10,704 nt of DNA from Lactobacillus sp. GTDB taxonomy: Bacteria > Bacillota > Bacilli > Lactobacillales > Lactobacillaceae. Made by a program: the position numbers and the translations under genes. Where the stretch lies: the NCBI GenBank assembly GCA_003482405.1, contig DMZB01000025.1, positions 1 through 10,704 on the forward strand, read 5' to 3'. Below the pieces are notes generated by a model. The model saw only the letters and a list, made by a program, of their open reading frames with translations, was not told the origin of the DNA and did no database searches. Below, in pieces: positions 1 to 5,882 of the stretch (positions within the stretch are counted from its first letter, which is position 1; each line of letters starts with the position of its first letter).

Positions 1-208
1 GATCGATATAGTGGTGAACTTCGGCGATTGGCATACCAGTGCTACGGAAGCAGCGCACAAGATTGACCCATTCAACAGCATCATCGTCGAACAGACGGTT
101 GTTGTTCTCGTCCCGTTGTACATATGGTAATAAGCCGTGGTCATCGTAGTAACGAATCGAGTAAGTGGTCATACCCAATTTTTTAGCGACTTCTTGAACT
201 GTATACAT
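1..208 (-). CDS. MerR-family transcriptional regulator, N-terminal part (runs off left edge)
   Basis: Only the first 69 residues lie in the window; the 3' part is beyond base 1. The visible protein begins MYTVQEVAKKLGM and contains the MerR winged-helix DNA-binding domain: helix-turn-helix at about residues 3-22, then the family hallmark SIRYYDDHGLLP (17-28) and the wing with R38-L39-F40. MerR proteins bind as dimers between the -35 and -10 elements and usually carry a C-terminal coiled coil plus an effector domain, which cannot be seen here. The effector is therefore unknown, although the YYDDHGLLP form resembles lactobacillus MerR proteins of the AdhR/stress type. The start at 208 is supported by an AGGAG about 6 bases upstream. 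It lies downstream of the MFS permease gene on the same strand but has its own promoter, so co-regulation with that permease is only a possibility. Confidence 0.88.
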   Translation of the reverse strand, partial: MYTVQEVAKKLGMTTYSIRYYDDHGLLPYVQRDENNNRLFDDDAVEWVNLVRCFRSTGMPIAEVHHYID

Positions 209-268
209 GCAGTCACTCCTTTATTGAATGTTATTCATACAAATTTTTATTTTATAGAATTAGCATTC

Positions 269-297
269 ACTATAGAAGCCCTGTTGGTAAAGGTCAA
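269..297 (-). promoter_or_regulatory. Promoter of the MerR-family gene
   Basis: Read on the minus strand, TTGACC (292-297) and TATAGT (269-274) are separated by exactly 17 bases. This is a good sigma-A-type promoter ending about 60 bases before the MerR start codon. The spacer has the ordinary length, not the 19-20 bases typical of promoters that MerR proteins activate. I see no convincing dyad in the spacer, so this is probably the expression promoter of the regulator and not its target. Confidence 0.6.
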
Positions 298-345
298 GTG
301 ATTCATCGTGCTGATTAAATCATCAGCTTGATTTGCCAGTCAAAA

Positions 346-1677
346 TTAATTCTCAGTTGTCTGCACGTGTGCTGTTGCATAGTTAGCGGTTGTGGGGTCA
401 TTTTTAGTCAACCGACCAGCACCACGGGCGAGAATCAAAATGGCAACGATGAGTGAGCAGATGCCCAAAACTGATAGTGACACAGGAATGCTGACGACGT
501 TTGCTAAGGTTAAGAAGACGAATTGACCCACTGGTGCGCCGATCATCATGACGGTGCTCAAGACACCGCCAGTTGCGGCCAGATGATCGTCTGGAACGGT
601 GTTGATCAAAACGGCGTTGAAGCGCGGGTTAACTTTACCAAGGAGATAAGCCTCCGCGAAAAAGCAGATGAGTAAAAGCCATAGATTTTGCAAAGTCAGC
701 ATGTCGACAACGACGAGTACCATAATCACCATCGTGCTGGATAATAACGCGACCATCGACGTGTTTTTAAAAATGTCATTAGCGAGAATGGCACCGGCAA
801 TGCTGCCTACGGAAAAGACAATATTGACTAGGGCAATGGTATAGCCATAATTGACGAACCATAGATTATGCATGTGTAAAAAGACGAGGTTGGATAATGG
901 GTCAAGTGCGGTGCCAAGCAAATTGACACCTAATCCGGCGATAATCATGAAGAGTAAAAATGGGTTTTGACTGAATTCTTGCATCGCTAATTTAAAGCTG
1001 CTGGCGAAACCTTCTGTCTCTTTTTCAGTTGTTTGTGCACGAGCGGATTTCGCCTGAGCAACGGATTCATGAATTTCAATTTCGGCTTGGTCGTATTGAT
1101 GACGTGCCAGAAAGAACATAACACCGGCAACTAGAAAGGTGAGCGCGTCTAGTAGGGCAAAGAGGTCATACTGGTGGTGGAGGGCCACAATCAAAGTAGC
1201 CCCTAAAGCTGCCGCGATAATTTGAATCAAACTATCAATGGCGGTGCCGACCGAAGTTGCATCATTCATGTGTTCTGGGGTCACGATGTGTTTCATGATC
1301 GGAATTGATAAACCATTGCCATAATCTCCTAGAAGTCGTGCAATAATGTCTAACGTCATGATGATAAAAAAGACACTGACCTTTGTTGAACGGCCGATCA
1401 TCGCAGCGATGATCAGAAACAGCACGGTTTGAACTAAGTAAGCGATCCACATTGCGTGGCGTTTATGCTTTGTCTGATCGGCGAGGTAGCCGGTGAAAAT
1501 ATTAGCGAGTGCCGGGATGATCCAGGCAATCGAGGCGACGGAGACAGCTAGTGTCTTAAAGGGTAACGTGGCTGCGTAGATTAAAAAAACGATGCTATAG
1601 AGTCCGCTACCAAGCGAGTCAATAATTTGGACGTTTGTAATCGTTCGAAATGCTCGGTTTGTTCGATATTCGTGCAT
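346..1677 (-). CDS. Major facilitator superfamily transporter, exporter-like
   Basis: A 443-residue integral membrane protein with about twelve hydrophobic segments, arranged as two groups of six around a charged central loop (near residues 195-240, rich in Glu, Gln and Lys). The loop between helices 2 and 3 carries GYLADQTKHKR, a form of MFS motif A (G-x-L-x-D-x-x-x-x-K-R). Overall it resembles the MFS_3/EntS-like drug or metabolite effluxers of lactobacilli; the substrate cannot be told from sequence. I chose the ATG at 1677 (MHEYRTNR) because GAGGG lies 7-8 bases upstream. An in-frame ATG at 1695 would add six residues but has only a weak AGAGAG. The gene is divergent from the 1850 membrane protein and upstream of the MerR gene. 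No clear terminator follows it, so some read-through into MerR is possible. Confidence 0.88.
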   Translation of the reverse strand: MHEYRTNRAFRTITNVQIIDSLGSGLYSIVFLIYAATLPFKTLAVSVASIAWIIPALANIFTGYLADQTKHKRHAMWIAYLVQTVLFLIIAAMIGRSTKVSVFFIIMTLDIIARLLGDYGNGLSIPIMKHIVTPEHMNDATSVGTAIDSLIQIIAAALGATLIVALHHQYDLFALLDALTFLVAGVMFFLARHQYDQAEIEIHESVAQAKSARAQTTEKETEGFASSFKLAMQEFSQNPFLLFMIIAGLGVNLLGTALDPLSNLVFLHMHNLWFVNYGYTIALVNIVFSVGSIAGAILANDIFKNTSMVALLSSTMVIMVLVVVDMLTLQNLWLLLICFFAEAYLLGKVNPRFNAVLINTVPDDHLAATGGVLSTVMMIGAPVGQFVFLTLANVVSIPVSLSVLGICSLIVAILILARGAGRLTKNDPTTANYATAHVQTTEN

Positions 1678-1717
1678 GAGAATTCCCTCTTTCATGTTTC
1701 TCTCTTTGAATGTTTAA

Positions 1718-1748
1718 AGTATAGCCGCGGGTAGTTATTGTCGGTTAA
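1718..1748 (-). promoter_or_regulatory. Probable promoter of the MFS transporter gene
   Basis: On the minus strand TATACT (1718-1723) is a good -10 element about 40 bases before the start codon. The best -35 is TTAACC (1743-1748), with a long 19-base spacer. A poor -35 and long spacer suit an activator-dependent promoter, and 19 bases is the spacing favoured by MerR-type activators. Regulation by the neighbouring MerR protein is inference only. An inverted repeat (1744-1774) overlaps the -35. Confidence 0.4.
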
Positions 1749-1774
1749 AAATTTTCTTATATGATAATTTTAAC
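1744..1774. repeat. AT-rich inverted repeat in divergent promoter region
   Basis: GTTAAAAATT (1744-1753) and AATTTTAAC (1766-1774) are complementary apart from one extra A, separated by 12 bases. The repeat overlaps the weak -35 of the MFS gene. It could be a regulator-binding site, but in such AT-rich sequence it may be chance. Confidence 0.35.
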
Positions 1775-1805
1775 TTTAAAATCCCGTCCTTACGGCATTC
1801 TTAAA

Positions 1806-1829
1806 CTCTTGAAAACAGCTTTTCGAGAG
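1806..1829. repeat. 24-bp imperfect palindrome, candidate operator for the 1850 gene
   Basis: The arms CTCTTGAAAA and TTTTCGAGAG flank CAGC. Nine of ten positions are complementary and the tenth would be a G-U pair in RNA. It sits immediately upstream of the extended -10 at 1833-1843 and covers the place where a -35 hexamer would be, so a bound protein would be expected to block or replace -35 contacts. It resembles a catabolite (cre) site at first glance but lacks the central CG and has longer arms. Confidence 0.45.
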
Positions 1830-1832
1830 GAA

Positions 1833-1843
1833 TGTGCTAAAAT
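1833..1843 (+). promoter_or_regulatory. Extended -10 promoter of the membrane protein/HIT pair
   Basis: TGTGC followed by TAAAAT matches the Gram-positive extended -10 (TRTGnTATAAT) with one mismatch in the hexamer. No good -35 is present at 16-18 bases, where a palindrome lies instead. Counting about seven bases past the hexamer puts the transcript start at about 1848-1851, on or next to the ATG at 1850. Confidence 0.5.
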
Positions 1844-1849
1844 ATCTGT

Positions 1850-2572
1850 ATGAAAAACAACAATCAAGAGCAACCGATGAGTCGAACGGCACGTTACGAC
1901 CAAGGTAAACGTAAAAAAACTAAACAAAAGCAATCGGCCCCTCAGCCGACCCAACCAGTTCAACCAACAGCACCGCAACAACCGGTTCAAAATGCACAGG
2001 GGTTTGTCAAACAGAAACGAACGCACGGATTTCTGAGTTTTTTAGTCGGCGTCGTCTTTATTTTGACGCTTGTCGTGCGAATGACGGTCTTGAGTGGCAC
2101 CTTCATGGAAGGCGCCCTTCAGACGCCGACCGTGATCAATCGAGTCCATACTGAAGTTGCCAGTCAATTAGAGGCTAAAAACCTGCCAACCAGTTTGGCG
2201 ACAGATGATCTTATTAAGGCAGTATTGAAGACTGGCACACGTGAAACGTATGCCGGTGAAAGTTTGAACTTTAATACGGCGTCCATTCGTAACGCGGTAC
2301 AAGATGATGTGAACCAGCAAGCCGCTTCCATTGGGATAGCCGGCACAACCGCTAGTGATGCGATCGTTAATTTGATCAGCGGACAGGTGTTGAATCAGGT
2401 TAGCGCGAATTATCATGATGATAACTTAACTTATTTTGCGAACCATATTCGTAGTTACCAGACATGGGCAGACATTTTACTCGTTGTCAGCGGGATTTTG
2501 TGGCTGTTATTAATGATTAGTAACCATCGGCGTCGTCGTGCACGCCGCCTGAACCGCAAACAAGCTGCTTAA
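1850..2572 (+). CDS. Unrecognised two-helix membrane protein with Pro/Gln-rich tail
   Basis: I do not recognise the family. The 240-residue protein has a basic N-terminal region (KRKKTKQKQ near 20-28), a Pro/Gln/Thr-rich linker (about 30-50), a first hydrophobic helix (about 60-80), a polar segment of about 125 residues, a second helix (about 207-224) and a very basic end (HRRRRARR, 227-234). The positive-inside rule predicts both ends in the cytoplasm and the 81-206 domain outside. That domain has no Cys and looks largely alpha-helical, with regularly spaced Ala, Val and Ile. No Shine-Dalgarno lies within 15 bases of the ATG at 1850; GAGAGG at 1825-1830 is too far. Either the mRNA is leaderless or translation begins at ATG 1877 (MSRTARYD), which has a weak AAGAG 6 bases upstream. 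The HIT gene follows 22 bases later and is probably co-transcribed. Confidence 0.7.
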   Translation: MKNNNQEQPMSRTARYDQGKRKKTKQKQSAPQPTQPVQPTAPQQPVQNAQGFVKQKRTHGFLSFLVGVVFILTLVVRMTVLSGTFMEGALQTPTVINRVHTEVASQLEAKNLPTSLATDDLIKAVLKTGTRETYAGESLNFNTASIRNAVQDDVNQQAASIGIAGTTASDAIVNLISGQVLNQVSANYHDDNLTYFANHIRSYQTWADILLVVSGILWLLLMISNHRRRRARRLNRKQAA

Positions 2573-2594
2573 CCGAGTTTGAAAGGGGTATATC

Positions 2595-2978
2595 GTGGAA
2601 ACAAAGTTTGAAACACAACCTGGTTGTCCGTTTTGTGAGAAAGAAGACATTATTCTGCAAAACGACTACGCGAAAGCGTTTTGGGACATTAAACCAGTCA
2701 ATGCAGGTCATACGCTCATTGTGCCGCGACGGCATGTGGAAAACTGGTGGGGAATGACGAAGGACGAAAAGAATGCCATTGATGATCTGGTCCTGCAAAT
2801 GAAGAAAATCCTAGACGACCGCTACCAGCCAGATGCCTACAACATCGGCATGAACCTTGGCGCTGATGCCGGTCAAACGGTGTTTCACGCTCATGTTCAC
2901 TTGATTCCCCGGTATTATGGCGACATGAAAGTACCAGAGGGTGGCGTCCGTAACCTCATTCCACGCAAACTAAAGTAG
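2595..2978 (+). CDS. HIT family protein (histidine triad nucleotide-binding hydrolase)
   Basis: A 127-residue cytoplasmic protein of the HIT superfamily. The triad H-x-H-x-H reads HAHVH at 98-102, in the context GQTVFHAHVHLIPR, with H100 the expected catalytic nucleophile that carries the nucleotidyl intermediate. A CPFC pair (11-14) with H48 and the first triad His could bind zinc, as in the HinT/Fhit-like bacterial subgroup. GHTLIVPRRH (39-48) is the conserved strand before the helix. Family members hydrolyse purine nucleoside phosphoramidates or dinucleotides; the physiological substrate is uncertain. Translation starts at GTG 2595, six bases after AAAGGGG, and the length is normal. It is the second gene after the unrecognised membrane protein, so the two are likely one transcript. 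I know of no established functional link between them. Confidence 0.93.
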   Translation: METKFETQPGCPFCEKEDIILQNDYAKAFWDIKPVNAGHTLIVPRRHVENWWGMTKDEKNAIDDLVLQMKKILDDRYQPDAYNIGMNLGADAGQTVFHAHVHLIPRYYGDMKVPEGGVRNLIPRKLK

Positions 2979-3011
2979 TTTTAATTTTAGCTTTAGCTTT
3001 AGTTTTATTTT
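2967..3011 (+). terminator. Possible weak terminator after the HIT gene
   Basis: AAACTAAAG (2967-2975, overlapping the end of the gene) can pair with CTTTAGTTT (2997-3005), followed by TATTTTT. The loop of 21 bases contains further TTTAGC repeats. An alternative short hairpin is AAACTA/TAGTTT (2967-2981). Both stems are AT-rich and weak, so partial read-through to the 3062 gene is plausible. Confidence 0.3.
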
Positions 3012-3061
3012 TAACGGGCAGTTCTGAATTTAGAAAGTAAAAAAGTTAGGGGGATATCAAA

Positions 3062-3934
3062 ATGAAAATCGGATTTATTGGAACAGGTGTCATGGGTGGC
3101 GCCATCGCCGGTCACGTACTGGCAGCTGGCAATACGGTGACCGTTTACAACCGAACCAAGGCAAAAACAGATCAGTTAGTCGCTGACGGGGCAATATGGG
3201 CTGATACACCGAAAGCTGTCGCGGAACAAAGTGATGTAATTTTTAGCATGGTCGGTTACCCTCAGGATGTTGAAACGATTTACTTTGACGACGATGGGAT
3301 TTTTGCCGGTGTTAAACCAGATAGTATTGTTGTGGATATGACGACCAGTACACCGACTTTGGCAAAACGGATTGCGGAAGCTGCGCCTGAACATCAGGTC
3401 ACAGCATTGGACGCGCCCGTCTCTGGTGGCGACATTGGTGCTAGAAATGCGACATTGACGATTATGGTTGGCGGTGATCAGGCGACGTTTGATAAAGTCC
3501 TGCCGTTATTTAACGAAGTCGGTAAATCAGTTCATCTATTTGGTGGCGCTGGTGCCGGTCAACACGCTAAAATGGCCAATCAGATTATGATTGCGGGTAC
3601 GATGACCGGTCTGACTGAAATGCTGGTGTACGCCAAGGCGGCTGGCCTGAATTTACCGGATGTCCTGGCCACGTTAAGCGCAGGCGGTGCCGATAATTGG
3701 TCGATGGACACGTATGTACCGCGCATTTTCAAACATGATTACACACCAGGCTTTTTTGCGAAGCATTTCCTGAAGGATTTGCGAATCGCGTTAGATGAGG
3801 CTGATAAAATGCACCTGGATTTGCCGGCAACCACAGCGGCTAAAGAACTCTACGAACAATTAGTCGATCAGAAACATCTGGGCAACGATGGCACGCAAGC
3901 GCTCGTCAAACTGTGGTGGGGCGATGAAGCCTAA
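3062..3934 (+). CDS. NAD(P)-dependent beta-hydroxyacid dehydrogenase (3-hydroxyisobutyrate dehydrogenase family)
   Basis: A 290-residue cytoplasmic oxidoreductase, the usual family length. The N-terminal Rossmann fold begins with FIGTGVMGGAIAGHV (5-19; GxGxxG). The residues after the second strand are N30-R31-T32, and an Arg there suggests NADP(H) preference. The substrate-binding signature DAPVSGG lies at 117-123. The catalytic Lys is K170 in GAGQHAKMANQ, with N173. The C-terminal helical domain has the conserved K238-D239-L240 motif. Family reactions are reversible oxidation of 3-hydroxyisobutyrate, tartronate semialdehyde or related 3-hydroxy acids; which one applies cannot be decided here, and in lactobacilli many such genes lack an assigned substrate. 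AGGGGG lies eight bases before ATG 3062. I see no strong promoter in the 83-base gap, so expression may partly come from upstream. Confidence 0.92.
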   Translation: MKIGFIGTGVMGGAIAGHVLAAGNTVTVYNRTKAKTDQLVADGAIWADTPKAVAEQSDVIFSMVGYPQDVETIYFDDDGIFAGVKPDSIVVDMTTSTPTLAKRIAEAAPEHQVTALDAPVSGGDIGARNATLTIMVGGDQATFDKVLPLFNEVGKSVHLFGGAGAGQHAKMANQIMIAGTMTGLTEMLVYAKAAGLNLPDVLATLSAGGADNWSMDTYVPRIFKHDYTPGFFAKHFLKDLRIALDEADKMHLDLPATTAAKELYEQLVDQKHLGNDGTQALVKLWWGDEA

Positions 3935-4031
3935 TTAGTCCGTTTAATGAAGGTCGATTAACTTACTAACGTGGTCAAATGGTTAATTTCACGCAACTTT
4001 TGAAAGTAAACGCCGGACCATTATGCTCATT

Positions 4032-4045
4032 TCAGTTTAAACTGA
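4032..4045. repeat. Perfect 14-bp palindrome, candidate operator
   Basis: TCAGTTTAAACTGA is fully self-complementary. It lies 7 bases upstream of TATAAC (4053-4058), the likely -10 of the following small gene, so it would cover the -35 and part of the spacer. That position suits a repressor site. No second copy was seen in the window. Confidence 0.45.
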
Positions 4046-4052
4046 CACCATC

Positions 4053-4058
4053 TATAAC
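4053..4058 (+). promoter_or_regulatory. Probable -10 element of the small membrane protein gene
   Basis: TATAAC is the best -10 match in the gap and lies 36 bases before ATG 4094. The corresponding -35 position (TTTCAG at 4030-4035, 17-base spacing) is a poor match and is overlapped by the 14-bp palindrome. Confidence 0.4.
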
Positions 4059-4093
4059 TAAGTGTTGTTGCATAGGTGAGGATGGTGACTGAG

Positions 4094-4366
4094 ATGAGAA
4101 AGGATTCGCTGGAACGCTTTGACTACGAGGCCGAGGAGCCACAAGCAACAGATAGGATTCCACAAGATCTACGTTTGGATGCGCAAATGACGGAACCGGC
4201 TAAACGCCAACATGCCCGACTGACAAATGGCTTGTTTGCAATCATCATGTTAGTGGTTGTCATCCTGCTCATCAGTGGGCTAGTCTCGGGGATGATGATG
4301 CTATTGACGGCCGGCGTAGTGATTGCGATTGTTGATGTTGCGTGGGGGATTTGGTTAATTAGATAA
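4094..4366 (+). CDS. Small two-helix membrane protein, function unknown
   Basis: A 90-residue protein I do not recognise. Residues 1-44 are hydrophilic and acidic, with several Glu/Asp and a central LRLDAQM stretch. They are followed by KRQHAR (38-42 basic patch) and two adjacent hydrophobic helices at about 45-66 and 68-88 forming a hairpin that ends WGIWLIR. The basic patch before helix 1 and the final Arg suggest that both ends face the cytoplasm. Four in-frame starts are possible: GTG 4076, ATG 4082, GTG 4085 and ATG 4094. I prefer 4094 because the purine-rich GGTGAGGATGGTGAC lies in front of it, but this is not certain; the 4076 start would give 96 residues. The gene stands alone between a palindrome-containing promoter region and a strong terminator, so it is probably monocistronic. 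Confidence 0.68.
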   Translation: MRKDSLERFDYEAEEPQATDRIPQDLRLDAQMTEPAKRQHARLTNGLFAIIMLVVVILLISGLVSGMMMLLTAGVVIAIVDVAWGIWLIR

Positions 4367-4372
4367 TGAACA

Positions 4373-4440
4373 AAAAATAAGCGTCACTTTTAATTGTCAG
4401 CACCGTGCAAAGGTGTGTGGCATTAAAAGTGACGTTTTTA
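4373..4440. terminator. Bidirectional intrinsic terminator between convergent genes
   Basis: A perfect 13-bp stem, CGTCACTTTTAAT (4382-4394) with ATTAAAAGTGACG (4422-4434), is followed by TTTTT on the plus strand. On the minus strand the same stem is followed by CTTATTTTTT. The loop contains a smaller CACC/GGTG pairing. It would end transcription of both the small membrane protein gene and the TetR gene. Confidence 0.85.
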
Positions 4441-4477
4441 GTTTGACGAGAATTTTGAATTCAAACTCACTGATGCA

Positions 4478-5008
4478 CTACAGAAGCTGATCCGTCAGTA
4501 GTTTTGGCATGATTGCGATGACCTTTTGACTCAATCTGGTCGGCGTTTCGGTCATGCCGTTTAAGACCCAGTGACAAACCATGGACAGGTAGCCAGCGGC
4601 ATAGAATCTGATGGCGTCTTTTTCCATGGTGGTCAACTTGAGGCGGCCTGTTTTTGCTTTGAGCGCGGATTCCATTTCGAAGATTGCTGAGCGCTCGAAA
4701 AAGTGACTAAAATCATTTTGGTCTTCGCTCTTAAAAGCGGCGGTAAAATATTCAGGATATTCATAGAACAAATGCAGGCTGTCACCAATTAACTCACTGA
4801 GAGGTTGTTGATAATGCGTGGCGATATGCTTGTTCAAAGTCTTTTGGTAACACGAGTTGATCAAGTCATATTTATCGACAAAATGTTTGTAAAAGGACGT
4901 GCGGCTGACCTGCGCATCGGTAGACAACTCGCTCACGGTGATACGATCGATGGCATGATGTTTGATAACCTTGGTCAGAGAGTTCATGAGTGCATCTTCA
5001 GTATTCAT
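4478..5008 (-). CDS. TetR/AcrR-family transcriptional regulator
   Basis: A 176-residue DNA-binding regulator of normal TetR length. The N-terminal helix-turn-helix is clear: ITVSELSTDAQVSRTSFYKH (23-42), with the family SFYKHF recognition-helix end and then KYDLI. The rest is the helical ligand-binding and dimerisation region (about 55-176), with an aromatic-rich segment LHLFYEYPEYF; it does not reveal the ligand. It most resembles the DhaS-like group of lactobacillus TetR proteins. I chose ATG 5008 because AGGAG lies six bases upstream; an in-frame ATG at 5029 would add seven residues but has no such site. The gene is divergent from the short-chain dehydrogenase at 5127, and the 118-base gap contains an inverted repeat. 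That is the usual layout of a repressor controlling itself and its neighbour, though control is inferred. Confidence 0.9.
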   Translation of the reverse strand: MNTEDALMNSLTKVIKHHAIDRITVSELSTDAQVSRTSFYKHFVDKYDLINSCYQKTLNKHIATHYQQPLSELIGDSLHLFYEYPEYFTAAFKSEDQNDFSHFFERSAIFEMESALKAKTGRLKLTTMEKDAIRFYAAGYLSMVCHWVLNGMTETPTRLSQKVIAIMPKLLTDQLL

Positions 5009-5037
5009 TATTGACTCCTGTTTAATCACTTAACTTA

Positions 5038-5055
5038 ACAATATGCAGATATTGT
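5038..5055. promoter_or_regulatory. Candidate TetR operator (7-4-7 inverted repeat)
   Basis: ACAATAT and ATATTGT are perfect inverted arms separated by GCAG, 30 bases upstream of the TetR start and 27 bases before the -10 of the dehydrogenase. The arrangement and the 18-base size fit a TetR-family operator. Further short palindromes lie nearby: GTTTTAAAAC (5068-5077, inside the dehydrogenase promoter) and TGTTAGAACA (5093-5102). Confidence 0.5.
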
Positions 5056-5081
5056 AACCCCAATTGCGTTTTAAAACTTCA

Positions 5082-5087
5082 TATAAT
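5082..5087 (+). promoter_or_regulatory. -10 element of the short-chain dehydrogenase promoter
   Basis: TATAAT is a consensus -10 sequence, 39 bases before ATG 5127. No good -35 lies 16-18 bases upstream (CCCAAT at 17). The spacer holds the palindrome GTTTTAAAAC, consistent with a regulated promoter. Confidence 0.6.
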
Positions 5088-5126
5088 GTGGTTGTTAGAA
5101 CATAAAACGTGAGAGGGGCTCAAATT

Positions 5127-5882
5127 ATGAAACGTGTTGTAATTGTAACTGGTGGAACAAGTGGAATTGGTTTTGCGACGGCAAAGAAGTTTCTCAGTGC
5201 TGGAGATAGCGTTGTGATTGCTGGCATTGATGCGCAGGAAAAAATCGATGACGCAATGCAGACACTACAGACAATGGGTGAAGCGACGTTTGTTCGTTGT
5301 GATGTCACTAAAGTTGCTGACTGCGAACAGGTTGTTAAGACTGCCATCGCAAAATATGGTCCTATTGATGTGTTGGCTAACATCGCTGGCATTGTCGGCA
5401 AACGCGAAAACTTATTGCACATCGACTTAGAGGAAATTCGGAAAGTTATCGATGTAAATCTAATGGGGACCATTGCGATGGCACAGGCTGTTGCCAAAGC
5501 AATCGTCGCCAACAAGGGCAAAGGCGTGATTATCAATACCGGCTCGATCGATGGTATTATCGCGAACCCTGAGAACGTGGCTTATCACGCTAGTAAAGGT
5601 GGCGTTCGCATGGTCACCAAAGCGATGGCGCGCGAATTATCGCCATTCGGTATTCGCGTGGCCTCGGTGGCGCCAGGTTGGGTACACACGCCAATGTTAG
5701 GCGACATGGCCATTGACTTTGGTAAAAAGCTACACATGGATGGCCGAATTCTGGAGCCTGAAGAAATTGCCAACATGATCTACTTGATCAGTTTGCCGGA
5801 AGCGAGTGCGGTTAACGGCGCCACGGTCATGGCTGACGATGGCTATTCATCATTTAAGGGCGTGGATGGTTATCATGAGTAA
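5127..5882 (+). CDS. Short-chain dehydrogenase/reductase (SDR, classical)
   Basis: A 251-residue cytoplasmic NAD(P)-dependent oxidoreductase with every classical SDR landmark: cofactor motif TGGTSGIG (8-15), CDV (58-60) with the adenine-contacting Asp, NIAG (85-88, the NNAG motif), structural N111, the catalytic triad S140, Y153 and K157 (GSIDGI and YHASK), and PGWVHTP (183-189) after the active site. The family oxidises or reduces alcohols, sugars and ketones; FabG-like or sugar-alcohol activity is possible but the substrate is not visible. The start is ATG 5127, with GAGAGGGG eight bases upstream; an in-frame GTG at 5109 is less likely because it precedes that site. It is divergent from the TetR gene and probably its target. 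Its last 29 bases overlap the 3' end of the convergent glycosyltransferase. Confidence 0.93.
   Translation: MKRVVIVTGGTSGIGFATAKKFLSAGDSVVIAGIDAQEKIDDAMQTLQTMGEATFVRCDVTKVADCEQVVKTAIAKYGPIDVLANIAGIVGKRENLLHIDLEEIRKVIDVNLMGTIAMAQAVAKAIVANKGKGVIINTGSIDGIIANPENVAYHASKGGVRMVTKAMARELSPFGIRVASVAPGWVHTPMLGDMAIDFGKKLHMDGRILEPEEIANMIYLISLPEASAVNGATVMADDGYSSFKGVDGYHE

Noticed and set aside
310..327. Hairpin GCTGAT/ATCAGC after the MFS stop codon
   Set aside because: The stem is only 6 bp and no T-run follows on either strand, so it is not a convincing terminator.
1809..1825. Possible catabolite-responsive (cre) element
   Set aside because: The GAAAA-CAGC-TTTTC core lacks the central CG and has the wrong half-site spacing for cre.
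2981..3006. TTTAGC tandem repeats after the HIT gene
   Set aside because: Only about three short imperfect units; too few and too simple to call a repeat element, and better explained as part of a weak hairpin.
3978..4090. Short plus-strand ORF (about 36 codons) in the gap after the dehydrogenase
   Set aside because: No ribosome binding site, and it runs through the palindrome and the promoter of the next gene.
4440..4467. Nested inverted repeats (AGTTTGA/TCAAACT and TTTGAATTCAAA) just past the TetR stop
   Set aside because: No T-run follows on either strand, it is far from any start codon, and a strong terminator is adjacent; probably chance or an accessory fold.
5120..5536. Long antisense ORF within the SDR gene, and similar antisense ORFs at 6337-6564, 7508-7804 and 9317-9751
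   Set aside because: Each lies opposite a gene with clear family motifs, lacks a ribosome binding site and encodes no recognisable domain.
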